Part shown: in pieces, positions 34,158 to 47,977 of the stretch
How positions within the stretch are numbered: the first letter of the stretch is position 1
How the letters are laid out: every line of letters begins with the position of its first letter
DNA from: Alnus glutinosa
Lineage: Eukaryota > Streptophyta > Magnoliopsida > Fagales > Betulaceae
Length of the DNA stretch: 64,000 nt
Assembly (NCBI RefSeq): GCF_958979055.1
Contig: NC_084888.1
Location: 3,862,001-3,926,000, forward strand
Reading direction: 5' to 3'
Notes under the pieces: model-generated
The model's input: only the letters and a program-made list of their open reading frames with translations
The model's database searches: none
Told to the model about the DNA's origin: nothing
Program-made: the position numbers and the translations under genes

Positions 34158-36318
34158 TGTGACGATCCGTTTTTTTTTTTTTTATATACAAAACGTAAAA
34201 CGAGTCATTGCAGTGGCACGACTACGTGTCGCAAAGCCAACATATGTCACATGCCCCATAACATGTACCTAATAATCAGAGTATAACATACAACTATCTA
34301 TGTAGCGAAAAACATAAATCTGAATAGCGGAAATTACTTCTTATACATCTATAACAAATTAATTACAACAAAGAGCCATTTAACATCTATCTGATTAAGT
34401 CTTATTAACACTATATTTACATAATAACTATGGCTTTACAAAGAATATGTGACACAAACGTCACAAGCTATACCAAACCTATAAAACAGTGGACAACCCG
34501 TGGTCCGACAATTACAACCGTCGTGGTGAGCTTCAGTCATAATATCCCAAGCACACTGCTACCGACCCATCGACTATACCGAAGTACCTGCAGCCAAAGA
34601 AACATCATCTACACGGTTGTGGTGGTATCCACATCCACATAGGTGAAAGAATGAGTTCACCGCCTTAGTATACCTCATACTAAGACCTCAGTGGTATAAG
34701 ACTAACTGAATTTTCACAAAGAACCAACATTTATATTATTTTATTCGTACGAGTACTATATTAGCCACAATTTACCAACAGCTAATGTAGCAAACACCGA
34801 CTATTCAGAAATCATTTAAAACATACTATATAGCTGTGAAAACATATAGAAGTTCCAGACATCCCTCCTTGGAAGTTTCTACATATAGACCCGTCTATAA
34901 TAATACTTTTCAACGGTCGCTCAGACATATGTGTACACGATCACTCCATTACAGATATCACGTATACACATAGGTCTTAAGCAAAGAACATGGCATCTTA
35001 CTCTTCCGTACTAGGATAACATCCTTCAACAAAACACTCGCAACACCATCTCTAATCGTATTTCAACTTCGTGTCTTGACGCCAGTAGATCATGAGAGCA
35101 CTAGAGTTAAACTCAATCATGCTAACACGTCTTTCCTGATGAACAAGAACAGTCAACTTTCTTACTCATAGACATGCCATTACTCGCACCTGGGTAGTCA
35201 TGTATCCATGTACTTTCAAGTTCAATATATGATATTAACACATGTGACCATCCAATAAAAATATACATAAGATCTTTTCATAAAGACTCTTATGCATACC
35301 AATACGTCTAGCAAAACTACTCATAACATAAAAACATCTCTCACAAAACAATGCTATATATGCTATGCATGCCTCAATGTGTTGCTGATACTGCCTCAAT
35401 GTGCTGATACTGTTACTCTGCTGATACTGTTACTCTGATATGTATGCTCTATACTACATGCTCAATGTTCCGTGCTTGACCAGTATATATTTCACTACTG
35501 TGTCACGCTGAAATCATGCAGTTGTTAAATCACGTCCTTTTAAAACTAAACAAATCCAGCATTTAATCCAACACTTTGAAATCATTCAAAACTTAGTTTC
35601 TTTATCAAATCTACACAGTTTCAACATGACATGTTCTCAAACAATTTGCATAATTTAAATCTCAACCACAGAACTTAACACTTTAAATATATTCAATACT
35701 TTTCACTTATACACTATCTCTTTAACATCATTGATATAGTTTAAACATAATTGAAACTAAACAAATCATCTCAAAGCATATACATTTCATCATATGGTTG
35801 GTTCGGTTTCATAAACAATATATATATTTTTATCAATCCAATACATATAAAAATATATATTTTCTCAGTGAGTGGAATACCCACATCGGCTGCATTGGAC
35901 TTCTGACTCGAACTCCCACTGGATTCCAATTACTCGAACTCTACATTGGAGAACCCATTGAAGTCTCCAATTACAACACGATCCTGCAAACGTTGGTAGC
36001 ATTAGACTATGCTATTGAATCTCATACTCTATGACATCCTAACTACCCGCATGCTCACACGTCACATAACCCGCGTGTAAAGCTAATTCGCCACCTTTAG
36101 CTACTATTAGGTTAACACTTAAGTTTAGGTTTATATTATATCTCACCTTAATCCTTAAAACGCCTTTACTATTTTATTTGTCTTCTTATTATATTTACAG
36201 CATATTGTCATTATTGTTAATCTTTTTATAACTTGTTGCTTATGTACTAACTTATCATTATTTACCGGACTCATATTCACGTATATGTCTATGTATGTAT
36301 GTATGTATATACATACAT

Positions 36319-36360
<42 letters not shown>

Positions 36361-38537
36361 GCAATGATTAACAAGCTTAAACCTAATCCATTAGTACACA
36401 TAAATACTATGTGTACATAGATAGGTGAACTAAGTACTAAGTCATTCAATTACCAATTGACTTTAAAGTCTATTTAGGTATTCCCATAATACCACTATTT
36501 TATTTTTCTCGTCTTAAGGTTATTTAGATTATTTACCACTTTACGGCATTCTCATTTCAACCTTGTATTCAATATGTAATCCTTATTAACCTATTAGTTT
36601 AGTACCTCTCCAAGTAAATTCAAAACCTATAATTTCTTTCTAACACCTAAAGATTATTTTGGGACATATCATGCTACCTATAACAATTTCACCTTATAAA
36701 TCATCTCATTTACTACTTTATTCATTAATTAGGTGTTATAGAACCCTAGTAATTCAATTGGGGTTAATAACTAAACCGGGTTAACTAAAATTCCATAACC
36801 CCATCCATTTGATCACTTTACTATTTAGCTTACGCCCTTACTTTCTATTACAACCTATTCTCTATTTCAACCGTATTTACCATTGACACAAAGGAGTCTA
36901 AACACAATAACTTCAGCTCTTCTCAACCGACTAATACTTAACCTTCATTCAACAATCTCAAACCTTCATTTCAACACAAATAGCCATAACAAAGAGATTA
37001 ACCAAACCTCATTTCATCAAGAATCCATCATTCCTCTATCTAAGTATCAATACTCAAAGAGGGATTTAACTAGCACAAAGCCACTCCAAGCAAAGCCCTA
37101 AAATACAAACACCAACACTAAATCTATTAATTCACCAATGTCTAATACCAATATATCAACATAGCAAAGCCCCACATCAAGCCATAAATTCTGATTTAGA
37201 ATTACCATGGTAATGAACTTAACCATTAATCACAATATCAATACTATAGAAATTCACCAACAAAATGATCATCCAAAACCCCTTTGACCATCACAGAAAA
37301 TCAACCCACTAGGCTAGAATGACAAAACACCCAAATTGCATATTCTCATAAAATCAACTACCTAATATCAAACACTCATCAATATACTAAATAAACCTAT
37401 TAGTAACCCAAAATCAACAACCTCATACATAAGCCTCATTCGGCTAATACCCAACCAAATCAGCCGACAGTCCAGAAAACACCCAAATAGTCCCTGCAAA
37501 CACACAACCGGCCACAACAGAGAACACAGTCGACCCACACACAACCTATAAACAGCAAATACCAACTCAGAAAATACTAAGCTCATGGTAACAATCCTGA
37601 CAACACAAGTATCACACACGGCCGAACAAAACCCCCAAAATCATAAAACCCTAATTTCACTATAATCAAATCAATCCACAAAATTATAGGATTTATATAC
37701 CTTGGGGATTTTCCTCAACAAATCCGCCGGAAAAAGCCACTGATTCCGCCGGAAAAGTAGCCGGAAATCACTTTGAAGAACCGGGTCTTCTTCTCGAGTC
37801 TGGCGGGTCGCACGGGTCACGGTCACGGGTTCTCGGATTTTCTGGGCTCACAGGTTGCGGGTTCAAGCTCCTGGATTCCGCCAGAGCTCCTCCATCGCCG
37901 GATTTCAGTCCCAGTTGCCGATCATGGAGGATCGGGTCCTCACGGGTCGTGGGTCACGGGTTCTACGGGTTTCGGGTTCTCTCTCTCCCGGGTCATCTCT
38001 GGTTCACGGGCTCACCGGAGATCGCGTCGCCGGCGTCCTCTGGTCTCGTCGGCGCCACCCATCGGAGGATCGGACTCCATCTCCCTCAACTCTCCCAATC
38101 TCATCTCTCTCTCAGCAGCTCTCGGCTCTCAAATCTCTCGGTCTCATCTCTCTATTTCTCTCCTCCCTCAGTCTCTCCGACTCTCTCTGTCTTACTGTGT
38201 TCGTGCGAGAAAAGGAAGAAAGAAGACGAAGAAAGAAGAAGAAGGACGAATAAGAAGAGAAAAGAAGAAAAGAAAAGTGGAAGGGGGGCTGTGCGTGAAC
38301 TTAAGGAAGAAGGGGAAGTGGGATGGGTTGCACGTGAGGTTGGGGGAGAAAGGGTTGACCGGATTGGGCTTTTGTCCATTCTTTTCTTTTATTTTTAAAA
38401 CCTCCATATTCTCTAAATTATAACATTGCCCCAACCCATTTAGTTCTCTCTTTTCTTAATTGTTATTTGACCCCATATATTTAATAAACATAACTTATAA
38501 ATCACTAAATTTCATATTTAATTTCTTGGTCTTCACT
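34158..38537 (-). mobile_element. Solo LTR of the element-1 family, reverse orientation (4,380 bp)
   Basis: It is the reverse complement of the same LTR family as 2714-6944: it starts TGTGACGATCCG and ends GGTCTTCAC plus a mutated last base. The 5-bp duplication ATTCG lies at 34153-34157 and, after removing element 2, at 47980-47984. No internal domain is attached, so it arose by LTR-LTR recombination. It has the same inner landmarks in reverse: AT/GT microsatellite (about 36280-36360) and CGGGT-rich then GA/CT-rich leader (37740-38260). The ORFs at 37773-38434 are compositional. Confidence 0.85.
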
Positions 38538-39642
38538 ATTTGTAGCGCCCCAGATTTTAAGACATAATTTATAATGGTTTAAATTAATTTTAAAACACTT
38601 TTAATAAGACAAAAGAATAACTATGATTATTTATGAAAATAAATAATGTATTTCTGTTTTTAGAAACGTTTATAGTTGCAATTTGATAAAAACTCAAAAC
38701 AGACCTTAAACTTTGGAATAACGGAAACAGGGTCAAACGAACTCCATTTTGGTCGATTCAAAAACTGAGACACTCGTTTTGAAGTCCTCTAGGTCCCCTC
38801 CAAATTTCATGATGTTTGGACATCGTTAAGGCCATGAAAACATCCGTCAAAAATACGACCCCTGTTCTGGACGGAAACTCACATTATTCATTAATGGGCC
38901 ATCTTTGGACTTAACCCAACCCATTCCAATTGCTATCCACAAACCCAACCCATCTATCACATGTTATATTCCTATGATCATGATGATTACATGAGTCATC
39001 ACCCAATTCAACATGTGAAAGACCTATTTTTATACCTTAAAGAAATGCCATTAATTAATGTGTGTTAGATGATTAAATATGTTAGTGGAGGATATAATGA
39101 TTCAACACCTAGTGCAACATTCCACTACATTTATTCCCTCCCCCTCTTATGATGAAAGAATAAAGGATGTCTAGAATAGAATCTAGAGTAATCATAAAAT
39201 GAAAGTAGTCTAAACAATATCTTGGTTTAACTTGTCAAAATAAACCAGAAACTTTGATTGACCAAAACTAAGTCATAACGAACTCGGATTGAGTTGAACC
39301 AAAAAGAGAAAGTGTTCATCTTGACGTCATCTATCTACCCTCAAAATTTCACAGCGATCGGATTAGATTTGACCACCAAAACGTTGTTTGGAGTAAGCTG
39401 GCCTCTATTTGGACGAAAATTCATATATAGCATTATTTAATACTTCCTTTGATTTGAACAACTCATCACCCACTTCCTCTAATGTGTGCACTCATCACCA
39501 CAAGTGTTGCCCACATCCCACATCTAGAATGCACCACCTTAGTGATGATGAAACCCATGTGCCTTGGAAATAAGGCTAAGATGCACCAATTCCCATCCAT
39601 TGGATCAAAATGTGTCTACTTGATCCTAACCATTCATTCTCT

Positions 39643-39650
39643 TATAAATA
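39643..39650 (+). promoter_or_regulatory. TATA box of element 2 LTR
   Basis: TATAAATA in a CTTATAAATAGA context inside the LTR, repeated at 46066-46073. Likely the core promoter for the genomic RNA. Confidence 0.6.
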
Positions 39651-39906
39651 GAACCAAGGTGGAAGATGCAATGCCCATTAAGCTTCACTCACACACACAC
39701 CTAAGGCCAAGAGAGAAAATTGTGGGATTTGTGTAGTCTTGTGTTGTTCAAGGCTTGAAGTGTATGCTAGGAAGTATTTTGGGTAAGCTTCTAATCATTA
39801 GTTTCATTAATTTGATGATATAGGTTATGATTTCATTACTTGTTATTTGAATTGTTTAAAGACCCAATAAGCTTAAGAGATAAAAAGAAAGTAATATAAA
39901 CTACTT

Positions 39907-40383
39907 TTATATTTCATTGTCCTCATGACTTCATGAGTTGATCGTATTTATATTTCCTTTTTACATTTCATTGTCCTCATGACTTCATGAGTTGATCGTA
40001 TTTATATTGCCTTTTATATTTCATTGTCCTCATGACTTCATGAGTTGATCGTATTTATATTTCCTTTTATATTTCGTTGTCCTCATGACTTTCATGAGTT
40101 GATCGTATTTATATTTCCTTTTATATTTCGTTGTCCTCATGACTTTCATGAGTTGATCGTATTTATATTTCCTTTTTACATTTCATCGTCCTCATGACTT
40201 CATGAGTTGATCGTATTTATATTTACTTTTATATTTCATTGTCCTCATGACTTTCATGAGTTGATCGTATTTATATTTCCTTTTATATTTCATTGTCCTC
40301 ATGACTTCCATGAGTTGATCGTATTTATATTCCCTTTTCATTTCATTGTCCTCATGATTCTCATGAGTTGATCGTATTTATTC
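39907..40383 (+). repeat. Nine ~54-bp palindromic tandem units in LTR leader
   Basis: Nine units carry the palindrome CTCATGA-(N2-4)-TCATGAG or a close variant, followed by TTGATCGTATTTATATTTCC. They lie downstream of the TATA box, so they would be transcribed as a chain of short hairpins or lie in a leader intron. The copy in the 3' LTR (46330-46806) is the same. Confidence 0.85.
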
Positions 40384-41557
40384 CTTATTGTCCTTATGAT
40401 ATATTTTAATCCTTCAAGTTCATATTTGGTAGCATTGGTTATATAGCCTCGTCACCAAATCATGAACCAAGGTTTTAAGATTTATTATGAGTGATCGTCT
40501 CAAACGTAATGAAGTGATGAATAATAAATATAAAAAGATGAGGGTCTATAAACAATGATTTGTTTGATAGATGATTGATAAATATATTATTGCATGGATG
40601 GATTTATATGCAGAAAAGAAGTTTAAAGGAACTACACGAAGAAGAGTGTAAGTATTTCTATACTTACTGAGAACGAAGCTGGTGGTTTTTCCATGATATC
40701 GTGTTTATTGTTTTATTTAATTTATTCATTGCATGCGGCCGGTCATGCATAGCATGTTGTGTCTTTAATAATATAACGGCTGATGAGATAGCCATCAACA
40801 AGCTGATGTAGTAGCAAGTGAAAGTATGGCTAGTCAGTGGATCCAAGAGGGGTTCATAGTGACCCAAGGGTATCCGAAGACCTAATATATAACTAATGCT
40901 GGGACCAGTAGGATTCCAGTAAAAACAGGTAAAACTTTAAGTGGGAGGCAAAGGGCGTGAACGGGTTCAGATAACCTAGAACGAGAGGTCTGAAGAAAGA
41001 TGATCATAAAATACCAAACTAAATGGTTACTACGATGCATATTCATACAACCCATACATTTGCATTATACGCGTGGCTATAAAGCCATATCTGCATGTTA
41101 AGGAATTTATTAAGTAAATCAGTATTCACCTTATTATTGGAAACAGTGGACTCACTTTGGTTGTTTTGTGTTTTTGTTTCTATATATATATATTCTGTTA
41201 ATGCAGGTTAATAGATAAAGACCAGAGCTCAAGAGGTTTTATAGCTAATGACGCATAGTTTATATTTTGTTTGTAGTCTTCTGTGTTTATAGTATTTTAT
41301 GTTGACAAGATTGCTAATGATTTATATGTATTCTTTTGTGTCATTATGGACACCTGTTTCCTTGTATTTGTTATAAGTATTTTCTAATGAATATCTAGAG
41401 GTATTTAATTTAAAAGCTCTAATGTGTTATTTAATCCAAGTCTGTTGGATAAAAATATATTCCGCTGCGAGAGTTTATCTCTGATGTAGTAACGTCACGT
41501 GGAAACCGGAGGTTTCTGCTTACGAATTTGCTGGTTCAAATTCGGGGCGTTACAGAA

Positions 41558-41569
41558 TGGTATCAGAGC
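41558..41569 (+). other. Primer binding site of element 2, with a second copy
   Basis: TGGTATCAGAGC (tRNA-Met type) lies three bases inside the LTR end. A 26-bp segment including the LTR's last bases and this site is repeated 72 bp downstream (41549-41574 and 41621-41646). Confidence 0.85.
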
Positions 41570-43267
41570 AGTTGTTCTGCGGCCTAGTGAACATTCAGTG
41601 TCATACTGTAACTTGGGTAAGTTACAGAATGGTATCAGAGCAGTTGGCTCTGAGGACTATCGGACTTGACCATAGAAGTCTAAGTGTTAACACAAGAGCT
41701 ATAGGAAAATGAACTTTTTATAAACTCCTTAAAAGCTTTTGTATGAAGTTAAGCAACGTAAGAGAATAGTAACTATCATTAATGGTTAGGATTTTTATGC
41801 TTGTGTGAATGTATGCATTATATGGTTCCTATGTTTTCATTGCTATGCAACTTAGGAAACATATTGATATGATCTATTAAAAATTGCATGCCAAATAAAG
41901 AATGTACTATGAATATGCGTAGGAATAATATTATTAACCACTGCGTACAGTTAGGACTTGTGTAGTATGATGACTTATTCCTCTATAGATATTGGACGAT
42001 GTATGTTTGTATATGCTACCTATCCTTGATAAAATAGTACACAACACTACCTTCGATAAATCGATCATACCTTTAAATTTATTTACTTAGTTTTTGTGTA
42101 TGATCTCTAAGTTATCAGTAGCTTGATAACACTAAGTGTGAATACTTTAAAGCTATCGATAAATGTTTGAATTATTATTTGTCTAGTGTAGAGTCGAATA
42201 GATATGCCTTATTTGAGGTTAACAATTTGGATGTTTTATGTACAGAAGGATTTTACCATGATCATGATCTCAGCATCATGATGATAAGATTCTTAGTTAT
42301 GGCATTAGGCAGCAGAGTGTCTATGATATACATGAGATTTGAGGTATGGAAGTATAATTGATCTTATGATTAGGCTGGATGATACTTAGTATTATTGTGA
42401 GACATAATCTTGAAATGCTCTTTGGAGATATAACTTGCATAATCTTGATACTTGATATCTTTACAGATTTATGAATATTAAGTTAATAGGTTGATATAGC
42501 ACTTTATTGATGTACTTAGAATTGATAGTTGTCCTATGATCATGATAAGGTTAACCTTGGAATCAAAAGAACATATATTGAGATTTTGAGGTACACCTGA
42601 TTAACCTTAGAGAGTAAGGAAAAAATAAATCCTACGGATTAATGATTCATGACTAGTTGTGTAATGAATATTTATAAAATCTTTTGAAGATAGGTGCATA
42701 AATTATGGATTACTAATTTATATATATATGAGGAAATTAGTTGATCAAATGATTTGATGATTTTTGGAGAGATTATTTTCCCTATGCATCTAACAAACTT
42801 TGGAGAATATATTTGAGGTCTTTCTAGAGCTTAAGTTAAATAAAATTTTGATTATGTAATTCTTAGATATCCTTGCTTGGCAGATAAGTTTATAATTAGC
42901 AGATCTGAGTATTGATTGACTGCATAACTAAAATGGAGTAATATTAGGGTTTTAATCTATTGAAATTTGAAGATGATAGTAATTATGCAGAAATAGAAAG
43001 AAGAACATAGTACCATAAGGATTATACCCGAGTTTAAGATCATAGTTCAAAGAATTACAGACATATTAGACGATAAGGACAGTATGTAGAGAATAATTAT
43101 TGTCTTACAAGATGAACCACTTTGGATTTAAAGAAAAAGCATAGACTTGCAAATCGGACCTTTTTGCATCATTCCCGGAGAGTTCATACCTGCAGGTATT
43201 TCATAGTACTGCAGTTAGTTATTTATTTTTGTTAGTAAAGAATTTCTAGATCAAATAGAATACCTGG

Positions 43268-43798
43268 CTAAGCCTCTGGGCGGAAAACCCTAAGGTTTTG
43301 GACTGCAAGCAAGAGATCCCTATGTTGTTCTCGGAGTCGGTTGGTATTCTGCTCCAAATCAGCATACCTCTTTCCCAAGTCTTTCTCATACGAATCTACC
43401 ACCTTCTTCAGCTTTTTATTTTCTTGCTGAAGAACCCGATTCCTTCGCCTAAAGTCCATATACATTCGCTGCAAAGTCGAAATTTGAGCTTTCAGCGTTT
43501 GAACTTCATTTCCCCGGACTTGGAGACGCCGAGCCATATTTGAAACCGAAGAGGCGCCCTGAATATTGAAAGCCAAAGAATCATTGATGGCTTGAGCATC
43601 AGTCCTATCCGCCAACAACTTTTCGTCTCGAGGAGTTATGATGCCTTCAGCCACGGATGCAGCTACTGCATCATTCAGCATCACAGAGTCATTAGTCAGA
43701 AGAGGACCTCTCTGAGATAGGAACAAAGGACGCCAAATTTCTGGTACTACAGGCGCATCATTTAGATCAAAATTATTTTGAGAGGATGAGGAAGCCAT
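43268..43798 (-). CDS. Antisense coiled-coil ORF in element 2 (176 aa)
   Basis: Reads against the element's own direction. The start ATG is in a good plant context (AAAAATGGC) and the frame is clean to its stop. The N-terminal third (FDLNDAPV..., then PEIWRPLFLSQRG) is not recognised. Residues about 90-170 form a long coiled coil with heptad-spaced leucines, many Arg/Lys/Gln and no transmembrane or signal segment. No catalytic motif is visible. Antisense ORFs are known in Tat-lineage gypsy elements; the Tat element at 50264-62648 in this window also has an antisense protein with a C-terminal coiled coil, but no sequence match was noticed between the two. It might be a captured host fragment or an element-encoded accessory protein. 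Confidence 0.55.
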   Translation of the reverse strand: MASSSSQNNFDLNDAPVVPEIWRPLFLSQRGPLLTNDSVMLNDAVAASVAEGIITPRDEKLLADRTDAQAINDSLAFNIQGASSVSNMARRLQVRGNEVQTLKAQISTLQRMYMDFRRRNRVLQQENKKLKKVVDSYEKDLGKRYADLEQNTNRLREQHRDLLLAVQNLRVFRPEA

Positions 43799-44193
43799 TT
43801 TTAGAAACTAAGGAAATGATGATACTCCTCAAAAAACCTGAAGGAGAAAAGATAGAAATGAAGCGGTTATTCGAAAGATCTGAAGGAAGAAAAGAGAGCT
43901 TAATCAGTAGACAAGACGCGGTCTAATCAACGTCATTCTGATCACGGCCGCCACTACCACTAGTAGACAGCTCTCGAATTGCGAACCCTCCTTCCTTTCG
44001 GCTTTCACCCTTTTCACCTTCTCGAATTCCGAATTCACCCAATGACTTTTCCGGATTTCTCGCCGCACCTTTCGCACCTTGCAGAGCTGGAAGAGCATCT
44101 TGAGATAGAGCTGGATGAGCATTCCGAGAAAGGGATGGAGATATTACGATCCACTGTCGGCACCACTTGCACCGTCCCCTCTCAAATCTCCTC

Positions 44194-44200
44194 TATAAAT
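44194..44200 (+). promoter_or_regulatory. TATA-like motif inside element 2
   Basis: TATAAAT in CTCTATAAATTCACTC, followed by a pyrimidine-rich leader-like stretch. No convincing downstream plus-strand frame: the ORFs at 44504-44837 are unsupported. It may drive a non-coding RNA or be a relic of a captured gene. Confidence 0.3.
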
Positions 44201-44963
44201 TCACTCATCTTCTTCCCTGCAAAGCAGCTTTCAGTTCTCAACTTTCCATACTCTGAAAGCCGATTCTTCTCATAAATCTGAGCCTATCATCACTTCTTGG
44301 GAAGGATGATGTAACATCCTAACCATATTCAAAGTCGGGAAGCAACATAAATGCAGCATCACAACCTGATTCAACAACGAAGCAAGATTATCCTTGATCT
44401 TGTCATCTAGGAGCAAGATTATTCTTGATCATGCTTCTGAGATGAAACATCTTTCTCTTCTGTCTCATCACCGTGAACTTTTCTAGCATCTACTCTCAAT
44501 CCGGTGAAGGCGATCTATGACAGAAGAGAGAGAGCATCACGATATGAGTACTGCACTCATATCCTTTCCGGATTGCTTGCCTCGCCTCCCTCTCCTTCCT
44601 GGTTTCCATGTTTCTATTTGGCAAGCTTTCCACCAAGATTATCAGAAAATCATCATCACAAGAGAGAATTGTTGTGCAAGAAATTTTCCTATAATGAGAA
44701 ATAAATGCATTCACTCCTGCAATCTACACATTAGTTTGATCTGTTATACTTCTTGTTATAATGAGCTTAAAATTCTATATATGATAATTTGTCATACGGT
44801 GTTGTATGCTTGTTTATTTTTCATGTTTAATAATTAGATGCTTCACATAAAATCTGTATCACTAGACTTAAGATTTAGGAATCTAAATCTTCCCTTAATG
44901 TAAACTTTATGCGAAGCATAGTTTACGAATTTCGGGGACGAAATTCTATTAAGGGGGGAGGAA

Positions 44964-47900
44964 TGTAGCGCCCCAGATTTTAAGACATAATTTATAATGG
45001 TTTAAATTAATTTTAAAACACTTTTAATAAGACAAAAGAATAACTATGATTATTTATGAAAATAAATAATGTATTTCTGTTTTTAGAAACGTTTATAGTT
45101 GCAATTTGATAAAAACTCAAAACAGACCTTAAACTTTGGAATAACGGAAACAGGGTCAAACGAACTCCATTTTGGTCGATTCAAAAACTGAGACACTCGT
45201 TTTGAAGTCCTCTAGGTCCCCTCCAAATTTCATGATGTTTGGACATCGTTAAGGCCATGAAAACATCCGTCAAAAATACGACCCCTGTTCTGGACGGAAA
45301 CTCACATTATTCATTAATGGGCCATCTTTGGACTTAACCCAACCCATTCCAATTGCTATCCACAAACCCAACCCATCTATCACATGTTATATTCCTATGA
45401 TCATGATGATTACATGAGTCATCACCCAATTCAACATGTGAAAGACCTATTTTTATACCTTAAAGAAATGCCATTAATTAATGTGTGTTAGATGATTAAA
45501 TATGTTAGTGGAGGATATAATGATTCAACACCTAGTGCAACATTCCACTACATTTATTCCCTCCCCCTCTTATGATGAAAGAATAAAGGATGTCTAGAAT
45601 AGAATCTAGAGTAATCATAAAATGAAAGTAGTCTAAACAATATCTTGGTTTAACTTGTCAAAATAAACCAGAAACTTTGATTGACCAAAACTAAGTCATA
45701 ACGAACTCGGATTGAGTTGAACCAAAAAGAGAAAGTGTTCATCTTGACGTCATCTATCTACCCTCAAAATTTCACAGCGATCGGATTAGATTTGACCACC
45801 AAAACGTTGTTTGGAGTAAGCTGGCCTCTATTTGGACGAAAATTCATATATAGCATTATTTAATACTTCCTTTGATTTGAACAACTCATCACCCACTTCC
45901 TCTAATGTGTGCACTCATCACCACAAGTGTTGCCCACATCCCACATCTAGAATGCACCACCTTAGTGATGATGAAACCCATGTGCCTTGGAAATAAGGCT
46001 AAGATGCACCAATTCCCATCCATTGGATCAAAATGTGTCTACTTGATCCTAACCATTCATTCTCTTATAAATAGAACCAAGGTGGAAGATGCAATGCCCA
46101 TTAAGCTTCACTCACACACACACCTAAGGCCAAGAGAGAAAATTGTGGGATTTGTGTAGTCTTGTGTTGTTCAAGGCTTGAAGTGTATGCTAGGAAGTAT
46201 TTTGGGTAAGCTTCTAATCATTAGTTTCATTAATTTGATGATATAGGTTATGATTTCATTACTTGTTATTTGAATTGTTTAAAGACCCAATAAGCTTAAG
46301 AGATAAAAAGAAAGTAATATAAACTACTTTTATATTTCATTGTCCTCATGACTTCATGAGTTGATCGTATTTATATTTCCTTTTTACATTTCATTGTCCT
46401 CATGACTTCATGAGTTGATCGTATTTATATTGCCTTTTATATTTCATTGTCCTCATGACTTCATGAGTTGATCGTATTTATATTTCCTTTTATATTTCGT
46501 TGTCCTCATGACTTTCATGAGTTGATCGTATTTATATTTCCTTTTATATTTCGTTGTCCTCATGACTTTCATGAGTTGATCGTATTTATATTTCCTTTTT
46601 ACATTTCATCGTCCTCATGACTTCATGAGTTGATCGTATTTATATTTACTTTTATATTTCATTGTCCTCATGACTTTCATGAGTTGATCGTATTTATATT
46701 TCCTTTTATATTTCATTGTCCTCATGACTTCCATGAGTTGATCGTATTTATATTCCCTTTTCATTTCATTGTCCTCATGATTCTCATGAGTTGATCGTAT
46801 TTATTCCTTATTGTCCTTATGATATATTTTAATCCTTCAAGTTCATATTTGGTAGCATTGGTTATATAGCCTCGTCACCAAATCATGAACCAAGGTTTTA
46901 AGATTTATTATGAGTGATCGTCTCAAACGTAATGAAGTGATGAATAATAAATATAAAAAGATGAGGGTCTATAAACAATGATTTGTTTGATAGATGATTG
47001 ATAAATATATTATTGCATGGATGGATTTATATGCAGAAAAGAAGTTTAAAGGAACTACACGAAGAAGAGTGTAAGTATTTCTATACTTACTGAGAACGAA
47101 GCTGGTGGTTTTTCCATGATATCGTGTTTATTGTTTTATTTAATTTATTCATTGCATGCGGCCGGTCATGCATAGCATGTTGTGTCTTTAATAATATAAC
47201 GGCTGATGAGATAGCCATCAACAAGCTGATGTAGTAGCAAGTGAAAGTATGGCTAGTCAGTGGATCCAAGAGGGGTTCATAGTGACCCAAGGGTATCCGA
47301 AGACCTAATATATAACTAATGCTGGGACCAGTAGGATTCCAGTAAAAACAGGTAAAACTTTAAGTGGGAGGCAAAGGGCGTGAACGGGTTCAGATAACCT
47401 AGAACGAGAGGTCTGAAGAAAGATGATCATAAAATACCAAACTAAATGGTTACTACGATGCATATTCATACAACCCATACATTTGCATTATACGCGTGGC
47501 TATAAAGCCATATCTGCATGTTAAGGAATTTATTAAGTAAATCAGTATTCACCTTATTATTGGAAACAGTGGACTCACTTTGGTTGTTTTGTGTTTTTGT
47601 TTCTATATATATATATTCTGTTAATGCAGGTTAATAGATAAAGACCAGAGCTCAAGAGGTTTTATAGCTAATGACGCATAGTTTATATTTTGTTTGTAGT
47701 CTTCTGTGTTTATAGTATTTTATGTTGACAAGATTGCTAATGATTTATATGTATTCTTTTGTGTCATTATGGACACCTGTTTCCTTGTATTTGTTATAAG
47801 TATTTTCTAATGAATATCTAGAGGTATTTAATTTAAAAGCTCTAATGTGTTATTTAATCCAAGTCTGTTGGATAAAAATATATTCCGCTGCGAGAGTTTA

Positions 47901-47977
47901 TCTCTGATGTAGTAACGTCACGTGGAAACCGGAGGTTTCTGCTTACGAATTTGCTGGTTCAAATTCGGGGCGTTACA
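44964..47977 (+). mobile_element. Element 2, 3' LTR (3,014 bp)
   Basis: Same length and apparently the same sequence as 38541-41554 at a constant offset of 6,423. It ends GTTACA, followed by the target duplication CTATT. It repeats the TATA box (46066-46073) and the nine-unit palindromic array (46330-46806). Confidence 0.93.

Larger units (their letters stand above)
38541..41554 (+). mobile_element. LARD-like element 2, 5' LTR (3,014 bp)
   Basis: It runs from TGTAGCGCCCC to GGGGCGTTACA (TGTA/TACA ends). The 3' LTR (44964-47977) has exactly the same length and no difference was noticed by eye. The 5-bp duplication CTATT flanks the whole element (38536-38540 and 47978-47982). A TATA box (TATAAATA, 39643-39650) places transcription start near 39675. 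A donor-like GG|GTAAGC (39782-39788) and an acceptor-like ATGCAG (41201-41206) suggest an intron in the leader (inference). The small ORFs 39482-39736 and 40664-40867 recur identically in the other LTR and resemble no known protein. Confidence 0.93.
41555..44963 (+). mobile_element. Element 2 internal domain, no gag-pol
   Basis: 3.4 kb between the LTRs with primer site and polypurine tract (AAGGGGGGAGGAA, 44951-44963, after GGGGACGAAATTC) but no retroviral-type proteins in any frame. It carries one antisense coiled-coil ORF and a plus-strand TATA-like motif. It is therefore non-autonomous, mobilised in trans, most likely by a chromovirus-type element (inference from the terminal motifs). Confidence 0.8.

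Noticed and set aside
37773-38434. ORFs up to 216 codons in the solo LTR
   Set aside because: The same leader region in reverse orientation; overlapping frames on both strands and biased composition.
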